DNA from: Lepisosteus oculatus
Taxonomy: Eukaryota > Chordata > Actinopteri > Semionotiformes > Lepisosteidae
Length of the DNA stretch: 64,000 bases
Assembly: GCF_040954835.1 (NCBI RefSeq)
Contig: NC_090698.1
Location: 990,501-1,054,500, forward strand
Direction of reading: 5' to 3'
Shown: piece by piece, positions 1 through 11,200 of the stretch
Layout: each line of letters opens with the position of its first letter
Position numbering within the stretch: position 1 is the stretch's first letter
Position numbers and translations under genes: made by a program
The notes under the pieces: model-generated
What the model was told of the DNA's origin: nothing
The model's input: the letters and a program-made list of their open reading frames with translations, nothing else
The model's database searches: none

Positions 1-388
1 ACCTGAGTAAGGTCTTTATTTCAATATTGCAATATTGGGAGCCCTGTTGCCACCCTGCAAAGTGCATCAGAGACTCAATTTGTTACAAGCAGGACAGGGT
101 TTTTATAAGATGTTGCGCTGTAAGAGAAAGCTCAGCACTTTGTCCCTTCTAAAACTTCCCCTTTCCCTAAGACAAAACAGATTACATCATAAAAACGAAA
201 GAAGAAGCACCACTGGATTTGTTTTTCGAAGCTTATAAGTTACTTTCGGCTAATCTAATGACCCAGACACATATATTGCTTTGGTACATTGTCTTCTAAA
301 GTAACCTAAACAGTGCGTACTTTGTTATATATTTTCCTAAAGCTCTCTACATTTTAAGAATCAATTTACTTATTAGATTTCCATTTCA
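1..388 (-). mobile_element. Partial retroviral LTR (U3-R), cut by window edge
   Basis: Read on the minus strand, this stretch begins with TG at 388-387 just after a polypurine tract. It carries a TATAAAA box at 107-101 and an AATAAA signal at 20-15, spaced as in the U3-R part of a retroviral LTR. The U5 end lies outside the window. Its LTR identity rests on this order of signals and on the env/pol remnants beside it. No second LTR is in the window, so the two LTRs cannot be compared for age. Confidence 0.65.
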
Positions 389-390
389 AT

Positions 391-405
391 TCCCTCCTTT
401 TTATT
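391..405 (-). other. Polypurine tract of the endogenous retrovirus
   Basis: On the minus strand this is an A/G-only run directly before the TG that opens the LTR, where retroviruses prime plus-strand DNA synthesis. Position and composition are the only evidence. Confidence 0.5.
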
Positions 406-416
406 CTTGAAAATGA

Positions 417-660
417 TTAAAAGTTAGATTCTTCATATGGACTCCCAGGAGGCTCCCATACTTTGGATTCTTGCGTTCTTATCAGAACATACTGATGCGC
501 AAACATATTCATTACCATATTTCAAAGCATTGGAATAATATATGTCGTACAGCAACACAAAAACAGTAAGACAAGTATCACAGCCCTTATAATTGGTGTT
601 AGAAACTTAAATGTGACTACCAACTGGTCGGGGAAAAAGTCGCATGGGTGAGGCTGTAGA
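417..660 (-). pseudogene. Env TM C-terminal remnant of a gammaretrovirus-like ERV
   Basis: The minus-strand reading frame gives a strongly hydrophobic membrane-anchor segment ending in clustered cysteines, then a polar cytoplasmic tail. It stops at 419-417, just before the polypurine tract and LTR. This is where the transmembrane subunit of a retroviral envelope ends. One premature TGA lies at 524-522, between anchor and tail, so the frame is broken. The rest of TM and nearly all of SU are absent. Assignment rests on hydropathy and position between the env start and the LTR, not on a database match. Confidence 0.5.
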
Positions 661-722
661 ATGAGGTACTAAAGCACATACATAACAGGATGCATTAAAT
701 TTCTTTAACTTTACAGTATGAT

Positions 723-911
723 TTATAATTTATACCACAAATTACTCATATCCCCCTCATTATCAGTTTCATTCAGCCAGTTTGTATACAAAAAGGCTTC
801 GCGTTTAGATTCTTCCTCTTTTGGGGTGGTGACAGGCCTCCACATAAAAAGGAAAAAGGCTGTGCACATCAGTCCCAAGCAGGTGATCCCCATCTGTCCT
901 TGTGGAGACAT
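723..911 (-). pseudogene. Env N-terminal remnant (leader and first residues)
   Basis: A 62-codon minus-strand frame starts at the ATG at 911-909 and ends in a stop at 725-723. It opens with a hydrophobic leader-like segment and later has one N-glycosylation sequon. Its ATG shares one base with the stop codon of the pol remnant (TGATG), which fits the pol-env overlap of gammaretroviruses, although those overlaps are usually longer. The following 60-odd bases lead straight into the TM tail, so roughly the whole central env has been deleted. It is non-functional. Confidence 0.5.
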
Positions 912-1150
912 CACTCCTGCGCTTTGCTCAGTTCGTTTATGACCTTTTTACAGTGGGAAGCATGAATCCAGGGCACCATTTCTGTGACCTTCACAGCAGT
1001 GGCAGTGGTCAGCAGCACCTGGTACAGCCCCCTCCACCTGAGTGAACACCATTTCTTTTTCCTGAGGTCTTTCACCAGAATCCAGTCTCCTTATTCACTC
1101 ATTAGTTCTTCCAGCACAGGTAAATCCCTGTGGGATTTCCATTTCAATCC
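911..1150 (-). pseudogene. Pol remnant: integrase C-terminal domain, gammaretrovirus-like
   Basis: The minus strand from about 1090 to 911 translates into the conserved end of a gammaretroviral integrase: a WRGLYQVLLTT-like core, then VKV and a PWIHASH-like motif just before the stop at 913-911. These motifs are characteristic of the murine-leukaemia-virus-type integrase C-terminus. An in-frame TAA at 1093-1091 interrupts the frame at the N-terminal side, and further upstream nothing retroviral is recognisable. This is an old, truncated copy. I could not test which epsilon- or gamma-like fish lineage it belongs to. Confidence 0.75.
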
Positions 1151-1466
1151 ACACTTTTTAAACGTTGTCATGAAAATAATGTTAGAAAAGCTTATAATTT
1201 GTACAATACAAAACAAAGAAAACTTATATTTATGTTTTCCACATATCCCATGTTTAAAATGTGTATTAATAGATATTGTTTCAGTCTAGTTCTATAATTG
1301 AGCTCTATAATGAAAGATATTTTCCCCCTTAAATACAAAAAAAAAACAAGGGTATACATTTGAATATATATATGAGAAAACTCACATTCATTCACAAAAT
1401 TCACATTCAAATTACTTAACTTAAATAATCAAGTACTGTATTTTGCTTATTAAACCAGCTTTTGCT
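1151..1466. other. AT-rich spacer between ERV remnant and galaxin-like gene
   Basis: Very AT-rich sequence with short A and T runs and no recognisable coding, RNA or repeat signal. It must contain the 3' UTR of the minus-strand galaxin-like gene, but I see no clear AATAAA on that strand. Confidence 0.4.
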
Positions 1467-1786
1467 TTAGAGCTCTCCTTGATCTCTAAGCCCACAGGGG
1501 GGTCCCACGTGACTGCGCCTCAAGGCCTTGGTGACCAGGGGCCTCAGGACGGCCCCCACTTGGCTGAGGTCAGAAACGATGGCCTTCTCAAGCAGGAGGT
1601 GCTCAATGTGTGTCCTGTGGAAGCACAGCACGTAGGTCCTACCCACAGCCAGCAGGGGGCAGGGGCAGCGGTCCAGCAGCTGCATGTGGCCTCTCATCTC
1701 GCCTCTGGGCAGCTCCAGGACGATCCTCAGCAGGTAGGTACGCTTGCCTCCGTGCAGGCTCAGGCTTTCGACCTCTCCAAAGAGCA
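1467..1786 (-). CDS. Galaxin-like gene terminal exon, NTR/C345C-like domain
   Basis: Acceptor CCTGTCTGTTTCAG, entry in phase 1, stop TAA at 1469-1467, 106 residues. Beta-strand-like alternation (VLFGEVESLSL, YLLRIVLEL) is followed by CPCPLLAVGRTYVLCF. In NTR modules the C-x-C-P-x-L-x-x-G-x-x-Y motif sits mid-domain, before a last helix, here rich in Leu and Val. The call is from this motif. The length is close to a full NTR module, although its first cysteine may lie elsewhere or be missing. The exon also contains a CTCF-core-like motif on the plus strand (1649-1662). Confidence 0.75.
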
Positions 1787-4700
1787 CTGAAACAGACAGG
1801 AGGCTTTTACTGCTGCAGCCCAGCCTGCAGGTCCAACACAGCCCATCTCTCACTTTATCATTAACACAAATGCATGCAATGTCTGTCCTGACGGAATCCA
1901 TATTTTTAAAACTGACTGCAATATTTAAATGTCACTCTTTGTAGTTTTTACATCTTCAGTAATATATGAGAACCTCCAGTACTAATGTGATTACAGGAAG
2001 AAATAGGAATATTTGTTGTTTCCATTACTTTGAAATTGCAGAGAATTTCTGCAGCCAGTGTCTACTGTCCTACTGTCCTCACTAATAGGTCTCTGTTTAC
2101 CAGAAACGATGTGACAGAACAAGCTTGTGCCAGAGCCTGCCAGACCACAAGCAGCAGAGCCAGACCACAGACGGGCCTGGTAACGAGACGTCACAGTCAG
2201 CGCCGAAGGAGGAGGGTACCTGTTTGATTACTGCACAGCGCGGAGTCTCCCAGGCCAGCCAGCGAAGTCAGGCGGCAGCGATGCCCTAAGGAACAAAACG
2301 CAGAGGCTGGAGGCAGGAGGTGATGAGGAGAGAAACACACAGGAAGCTGCTGGGCCAGAGTGGCAGACAGGCAGAGCTGGGGGCTGCAGTGAGGGCTCCT
2401 GTCAGTTCTGTTCCCTGGCCGGGCTGGTTCTGGTACTGGGGCTGTCCGGTCAGGGACGCGGACTGCAATGGACCAGCAGGACCCACACAAAGACCTGGCC
2501 CTGAGTGACAGCCCAGCACCCCGAAACCGAGCAAGCTTTCTTCCCAAGCTGGGAGCAGACCAGCATGACCACGTCCCTGCCTCACCAGCTGAATTACAGG
2601 GGGGAATGGAGGGAAGCTGGATTGTGCAGCCCCAAGTGGGATTCAAACTGGGAAACAGGAGTGAACAGTTCCAAGGAAACAGCATCCAAGGAAGTCAGAC
2701 CCGTGGTTTCGCATCTCATCTAAAGGATGGCGCCTCCTACACAGAGAAGCCAGTCGCTCTGCTGGAGAAATGGATTGGAAAATATGGAAAATATGGACCA
2801 GAGGGAAAAACAGCCACAGACTTTGAGATGTAATGAGCCTGTTATAGAACAATACACAAAATGAAAACATAAATAACTCCTGAATACCACCTTACAACTA
2901 TGGGTCCCTAATCTCACTGCTGAGCTCCGGAGACCCGCGGGGACCAGGGACAGGGTACAAACACTGCCGCCACTTCGGTCCTCCCCGGCCAGCGAGCTGG
3001 ACACAGGCCAGCCTGAAAGAGTCGGTACATAGTTCCGCTATGCACTTCCAAAGTACGTTCAATAGCATAGAGAAAAGAAAACAGGAGAAATGCTGTTTTG
3101 TGTCAAGAGCAGAAAAGAAGACATTTGAGATGTTTCTACAAGCAGGCCATCTGCTAAGTGCTCCAGGCTCGCTGGAGAAATTCACTCGGGCCCTGCTGCT
3201 GCAGAAAGTGGAAGGCGGTGGCCAGACGGACCTGCAGGCTTGGGTCCCGGGTGAGAGTGCCTCCAGGGGGCGCCGTCGCAGCAGGTGTACAGGGAGGGGT
3301 GGTAGTAGTGGTGGCCGCAGCAGGAGTAGCCCAGCCGCTTGCTGTAGACCAGGGAGGAGCAGCACTGCTGCTGGGCCTCGTCGATGAGCTGCTGCCCGCA
3401 GCAGGACTGCTCCCGGCCACTCCGCACCTTCGGGTGTCTCCAGGGAAGAGGACAGAGAGAAAATGCTGAGGATGGCGGACAAGCGCTACTGAAAAACTGC
3501 ATTCTTGTGTGCATCACTCCCTGGCACACTGCAGAGGCTAACGTCAGGACTACAGCTACAGTATATGAAAAAAGGACACCTTCCCTTGTGGAAGAAAGGG
3601 GTGGAGAAAGGAAGAGACAGAAATTGCTGGACAAGATCATCTTGGCCATGACAGATCCCCTCCATAGCACAAAAACTGGGAAAAGAAAATGAAGCAGATT
3701 AAATACATAACTAGCATATTGTACTTTGAGGCCAAAGATCTGAGAGATGAAAGATAGTTCTTGGAAAAAAAATGTCTTTGGAAATGTCTTTGGACACAGC
3801 TGCAATGATGGATTATTAAAACCTTAAACTTTTCTCAGTGGGATCCGGGAAGAAGCATGAAAGTCCTGCTAATGTTCAGAGCCTGGTGTTTCTGGAAGAA
3901 CAAGAGCTCAGAGAAGCTGACAAACAACAGTCTGAGGCTGTCGGCACCACAGACTGGGAGCAGACCGAGCTGCAGGAGCTGACATCAGAGGCTAGGAATG
4001 CAGAAGCAGGAGCTTTTGTTAATCTTTACCCCAGAGATTTAGGGTTAGGGTTAGTGTCAAATCCAAAGTCTTTATTCCTGATGACATGATCGGAAACTGA
4101 TTCCCACGCCCTGAGAAATACGGATATTAAAATCATGGAAACTGCAATTACAGGTACTAGCAAAACTGCTTCAGGTCCACTTCCTTCCTTATCATATTGT
4201 CATGCAGTGCAAAGTGCATCATCTATCTGCAGAAGCGGAGCTGCTGGACCTCCCCAGTTGTCTGGACAGCAAACTGAGGCAGTCTGGGTCAGTGCTGAAA
4301 AGAAGAGCAGCGCTGAAGAACACTCTGTCTGCCCCGGTGGAGCAGAGCGCGGGCAGCGCGGCGGCGGGTACCTGTGGCCGCTGCAGCAGATCTCCACAGC
4401 GGGATCGAAGGGCAGGTGTCCGCAGCAGTGCTGCCCGGCGCAGAAGGGGTCCCGGAGAGCCGCGGGCCTGCGGCCGGAGAGCTCCTGGCCCCTGTCCTTG
4501 TACAGCATGCCGTTTAAGCAGACATGATCCAAGACATTGTAGGCAGCCCCTCCGCAGCACTGAGAGAGCACAGGTGGCCATCACACACAGGAAGCAGCGC
4601 ACAAGCCTCAGGCGCCCAGCGGCTCCCTGCTGCGTCAGGCTTCCCAGTTTGTTTACATGATCGTTGACGTTTCCGGGTGCTTCCCCTGGCTGGACAGCAG

Positions 4701-5201
4701 CCCTGCTGTAGTAAACCCCCAGTGCTTCACTATTGCTAACTGCAGGTGAATGACTTAGCCTGCTTTGCCAAGGATTGTTAACTTACTGGGATCTTCGTCA
4801 GAGAACCCCAGCCAACTACAGGCACACAGATGTTAATATAAGACACATGTGTATATTTGAAAATATTGAGAATTTTTAAAATAGATAGGAAAAACCCAAA
4901 AGAAGGGGATTGCTGTCACTTTCAATTCTTTCAAAAGATATTGTTTAAAACAGAGATTCTGAGACGTAACAAGCCTGTTTTATGACAATGCATGAAATGA
5001 AAAACATAAATAACTTCTGAATACCACTACTTTGACATACTTTGACATCAAATGTCAGTCAATATATTTTGGATAAAATCTATTTCTAGTTTGTTATTTA
5101 CAATTGACCCGATCCCTCATATGCCAATGTGGGCAGAGAGGTGGCTCTGTGGCTTAGGATCTGCGCCTGTGGCTAGAAGGTTGCTAGTTCAAATAAAGTG
5201 A

Positions 5202-5271
<70 letters not shown>

Positions 5272-8200
5272 CTGTCATGTAAAGAAATCCAGGCTGGAAA
5301 ACAAATGGAAACTTATTCTTCATAAAAGACACAAATCATGGTTAAAACTACAGAAAGTGACAGAGGGAGGGTGGGGATGTGATGAGATCTCTGGGTTTAT
5401 GGGAATTTTGGATAAAGACAGATGTGCGACACATCCAAGGGTCAAGGATGTTCTCAGCAAAAAGTTAAAAAATGTATGAGCATCTGAACAAAATCCAGAG
5501 ATTGTATCAGGAGGATCTAGCAGCAAACACAAGAATACAACTGGAGTCTTTTATTAAATAACTGATACTAAGTAGCTGAACACTTGTATTTTGCACTAAG
5601 GGACTACGATGCTATGAAGGCAAGAGCATGAGATCCAGGAGCAGACTGGAGTCTAGAGCAGGAGATCCAGGAGCAGACAGGACTCTAGAGCAGGAGATCC
5701 AGGAGCAGACAGGAGTCTAGAGAAGGAGATCCAGTAGCAGACTGGAGTCTAGAGCAGGAGATCCAGGAGCAGACTGGAGTCTAGAGCAGGAGATCCAGTA
5801 GCAGACTGGAGTCTAGAGCAGGAGATCCAGTAGCAGACAGGAGTATAGAGCATGAGATCCAGGAGCAGACAGGAGTCTAGAGCAGGAGATCCAAGAGCAG
5901 ACAGGAGTCTAGGAGAGGGATGGAGACCAGCAGAGTGAGCCGAGATAAAGAGATTCTCCCCGCATGATTGGTTGGAAAACAGACTGAGGGACACAGTAAA
6001 TGAATTGGTCATCTCTTTCTCCTGGACTTATTGCCATCAAGGTATCGAGGCCAGACATGGAGAACTTGTAGCTCTGAGCTGAAAGATATCAGGAATGGAT
6101 CTCAAAATACAAAATCCATCCAGGAAGCAATGAGCAGGCACACCAGACACCGATGTAGGAGTGTGCAGACTTGCACTGCCAACAGACCTATCAAGCACTG
6201 CTGTCTGTTATCTGAGGCTTTTGCTTTCCCTGCACTTACAGTGACTTTTCTGTCTTTACAGAGGGAGGACTGCTGGCTCACCTGATAGGGAACTCCTTGC
6301 TCTTTCTCTGTAATATTCCCCGCGCAGCAGATGTGAGTGCTAGGGTTATAACCAACTGAATTGCAGCACCTTCCTCCTGCAAGACCAGTTCCTGTGGATT
6401 GACAAAGATTGAGCCAACATGAAACAGGGCAAAAGGGCAAGAACCCACAGAGGATGGGGCAATGGGGCAGGTTCAGAAAGTGAGAACTTCATTGATCAAG
6501 CAATGTTATGTTAAAAACATATAACACACTTGTAAGGGCTCATTTAGAATATTGTGTAAACTACTGTATGATCACCACGCCATAGGAAAGATATTTGCCG
6601 CTCTGGAAAAAATCTAACTGTTCTTTTGCTGTTATACACTGGACACTCTCCAATCGTGGTTTTCTGACTCTGAGATCTCTGCAGGAGGTACACATTCCCA
6701 GGAGCCACTCTGTCCAGACTCCTTCAGGATGAATTAGCATTTGATAAATTTTGAAGCCTAGTGGTGCCTAAGTGGATGAATCACCGAAAAAAAAGATTCT
6801 CACAGATTCCTACACTAGAATGTTGTCCAAGGATGCTGAATATTTAAAAATAAATAATTGTATTGAAATATGTATCCAGAGGCAGACTGCCTGTCTCATT
6901 GTGCCCCAAAAGGAAGGACGAAATTTTTGTTTGTTGGATTTTCAAACTGTCTACAGGGTTTCTAATGGGAGGCCTGGCTTTGGTCTCACAATATATCTGC
7001 TTTATTCCAAAACAATTTTCTTATTCAAAGTTATAAATACACAATGCATCCCAGTTTACTTCACACAAAACCCGGAACCACGTTTTCCAATTTCTCGTGA
7101 CAGGAAACCACATTTCCTTTAAAGATTTTGTTGAAAGCCATCTCAGTGTGCTGTGAGCCCTGGCTGTACTGGAAGGACGGATACTACACAGGAAGACGCA
7201 GCAGAGAGCTCTTCCAGAGAGAGGTTGCAGAGTGAGACTGACGCAGCAGGAGCAGCTCTCTGAGAGCTCCTCTCAGGCCGAGCGAGGACTGGAGGAGCAC
7301 AGCAGGGCACAGCAGGGCACAGCAGGGCACCGCAGAGCACAGCTCGGCACAGCAGGGTAGCAGAATACAGCAAGGTAGCAGAGCACAGCAGGGTAGCAGA
7401 ATACAGCAGGGAAGCAGAGCACAACAGGGCACAGCAGGACACAGCAGGACACAGCAGGGCACAGTGGAGCACAGTGGAGCACAGTGGATCACAGCAGGGC
7501 ACAGCAGGGCACAGTGGATCACAGCAGGGCACAGCAGGGCACAGCAGGGCAGCAGAGCACAGCAGGGCACAGTGGAGCACAGTGGATTGCAGCAGGTTAC
7601 AGCAGGGCAGCAGAGCACAGCAGGTCACAGCAGGGAAGCAGGGCACAGCAGGACACACCAGGGCAGCAGAGCACAGCGGGAAACAGCAAGGCACAGTGGA
7701 GCACAGCAGAGCACAACAGGGCAGCAGAGCACAGCTGGGCACAGCAGGGAAGCAGAATACAGCAGGGTAGCAGAGCACAGCAGGGCACAGCTGGGTACAG
7801 CAGGGCACAGCAGGGCACAGTAGGGCACAGCAGGGTGGAAGAGCACAGCAGGGCACAGTGGAGCACAGCAGGACTTCTTCTTACCTGTGGTATTTGTGAT
7901 CATGCCGTTGCAGCAGGTCTGGTCAGAGTGGTAAACCTGCCCCTGCCGGGACGTCCTGTTCACACAGCAGCGCTGTGTCTGGGGGTCGTAGTAAGTGTCC
8001 CATCCGCAGGGCAGACATCTGATGGATCTGTGTTTGGATGACATTACATCAAAGCTATCTCTCCATCTTCCGTTTATAATTTTTCTGGAAGTATCTCAAA
8101 CCCAAAGAGTATCGGCACACTTCTTTATACAAGAGCCCTGGCCCTGACCCCTGACCCCTGACCCCGATCCTTTCCCCCACCCTTATGCAATAGCCACAGT

Positions 8201-11200
8201 ACCTGGTGATGTTCTGTGCTGTCCTGGGACTGCTGTGATTCCCACAGTTCTGGAAGTGACAAATTACCTGTTAGAGCCACTGATATCAACAAAACAAAGT
8301 GTGGCTACCGTTATACTGCAGAGAGGGGCTGTGATTTCAGGAGACAGAAACAAAATTAATATTACAGGCCAACAGGCCAACAAAATACAGGCCAACATTT
8401 GAAAACATCTAATTGGACTGAGTATAACTGAACTTCATTGTGTAAAGAAGTGTTTCCTATTTTCTAAACAAGTTAAAGGCTTTCTTGAAATCTAATTATA
8501 TTATGCACTTTAGAGGAATCAACTGTTCTTGTTATTCAAAGATTTCTAAAAATCTCCTCTGCTAACAAGAAAATGGTAAACTAGTGAAAGGGATTTTAAT
8601 TATTTGTGCCATAGATATGTATAGATCTTGCTGTCACATCACACAGAACACAGATCCACAGTGCTTACCTGTCTGTAGGGGATCCTCACCACTGTCCCTG
8701 GAAAAGAGTGTCAAAGAAAAACAGGGGTGACTGGCAGGACCGGGATGCATGAGAGGCAATTACGTGCCTCTGTCTCTGGTGGGTTTGGGTCGGGCCACAC
8801 CGAGCCTGCAGGAATGCTTACAGCTGACAGCAGAAAAGTGCCTTAAGGGTGCAGACAAGCTTCACGCTCTCCTAGGGCCACTGGAGAGGTGCTGTGCACG
8901 AAGTGTTGTACCTAGCAGAGCCATGTACCTCTGAGAGAGGACTGCCGGCAGCAGGAACGACATTTTCAAGGACTGTAGGTCGCCATGTTATTGCGAACCC
9001 ATATTCGAGTTCCCAGGATTTGTGATGTAAAATGACCCTTCCTGCTCACGAGTCACTTTAATGACTAATGTAACACAATGTAAGATAAGATAAGACAAGA
9101 TAAGATTTTATTGTCCCCTGAGGGAAATTTTTTTATGGACACCCAGCATTCCTGTACATTTAAATAGAATAGAATGCAAAAAAAATGTACGAGCAAATAC
9201 AGTGGTGTGAAAAAGTATTTGCCCCCTTCCTGATTTCTTATTTTTTTGCATATTTGTCACACTGAAATGTTTCAGATCATCAAACAATTTGAAATATTAG
9301 ACAAAGATAACACAAGTAAACACAAAATGCAGTTTTTAAATGAAGGTTTTTATTATTACGGGGAAAAAAAATCCAAACCTACATGGCCCTGTGTGAAAAA
9401 GTGATTGCAGTTGCCCTTTAATTTATTATAATCCTTACACTTATATAGCGCTTTTCTGGACACTCCACTCAAAGCGCTTTACAGGTGATGGGGATCCCCT
9501 CCACCACCACCAGTGTGCAGCCCCACCTGGAGTCTTGGGGTCTCGTCTGCACATCGAAAGAGGTGTGCCTGGTCACAGCGACGAGGCCCTGCACATAGAG
9601 GGGTCTCACTGCCTTACCTTTCACGCACTCTGTGATGTTGGGGTGGTAGGGTGTCGAGACGCAGCATCTGCTGCCCTCAGAAACAGGGCGCACCTTCAGG
9701 TCAGCACAGCAGGTCTCTGTCTCCTGATTGAACAGGACGTCCCCACAGCAGCTGTCGCGAGGGTGTCGCAGGCTAAGGGTCAAGTTGCGCTGATGCCCGC
9801 AGCACGCCTGCGTCTGCGTGTTGTACACCTCTGGAGCCGGAGACCAGGGGAGCAGCACAGACTACAGGTTAAAACAGGAATGCAGTCCGAGCAGACGGAA
9901 AGCCTTGCTGGGCAGGCAGAGGGGAGATCCTCTGCTGGAATTCTATTAAGTTTATTTAGTGTACCATTTTGTAAAAATTGTAAGGGCATTTGATAAGCAA
10001 ATAAATAATAGTGCCAATACTAGTATCAATACCAGTACCGATAGCAATAGCACTAATATTAATACACATACTGGAACCAGTACCAGTAGAAATACTGGTG
10101 CTGGAAGTTAAGCATGTCGGGTTGCTGCACTGAAGCCTGTGGCTGGTCCCCACCTGTTCCACAGCAGGCGTGGTGTGGCTCCTGCTCTCTGATCTCACCG
10201 TCACAGCAGAGCTGGCTCAGAGGGTAATAGGCTTTCCGTCCGCAGCAGTCCGCCACCATCTCGCTCACTCCCACGGTCAGATGCCCTGGAGTCAACCGAG
10301 ACCAGACGGAAGACTAGGGGCTTGATCCTTCCCATGGGCTTCACAGCAGGTTCAGGTCTCCTGCCATCAGCCACACTTCCTGGGGTCTCCGCTGCAAATT
10401 GATCTGGTCTCTTTCTCTTCCTGCCTTCCCCAAAATATTCCAGCTTTGCTAAAGCTCGTGAGCTCCCGTAACTGTACAGCGATCTTTCCTTTAGAAGCTT
10501 CCAATGAGCTCTTTAAACTCAGCTCGTAAGCTCTCTCTCCGCTCGCGGGGTTTAATCCCAGTAGTGAACACTATTTATATAACCAAACAATGCTGCTTTT
10601 TCAAGGAGAAGCAGTAACAGGATGCAAAGCTGAGTGGAATAGTGTAAGTGTGGATTGGGGCTATCTACAGTCAAAAATAAATAAGCTATATTAAGATTTC
10701 ATACGCTAACAGCGGTCATTTTTAGTATTCCTATACTGGGCATTGGAGGTGCTCCAGCTGATGTCTTTATCATCACATCCCGGACAAGCCCACTGGAAAA
10801 ACACCCCCTTCTCTGCACTCTAAAAGAAATGCGTTTTTAGTGTTGAGCTTTATTCAAGATAGAGAAACGTTTTTATGTTGTAGATGGTGTCATAATTATT
10901 TGATTCATTGCATTTTAGGCAAAAGTCCTTCCTCAGCTATTCAGACAAATGTAAACCTGTGCACGTCAAAATGGAATAATCATTCCAAGAGGCTCCAAAG
11001 TCCCCATTTTGAGCATTAGTTTTCCTGCCTTCTAAAAGCGGCCATTATTTGCTTCATAACCCTGATTCACTCTGCAGCTGCACGAGTGGCAGCTCTGTCA
11101 GAGCTAAGCTGTGTTAATTCCTCGCTGTCGAGAAACACGAGAAACACGTTTCAGCAGTGGAGCCTCAGCAGGCTCAGATCTTCTGTATCTATTTCACTTA

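Noticed and set aside
4036-4052. Interstitial telomere repeat (TTAGGG)
   Set aside because: Only about two and a half units; chance is enough.
7143-7856. Cys-Cys-rich 237-codon minus-strand frame beside the galaxin-like gene
   Set aside because: It is a translation of the 10-bp minisatellite. Other frames of the array are equally open, and the spliced gene skips it as intron. The likeness to di-cysteine repeats is coincidental.
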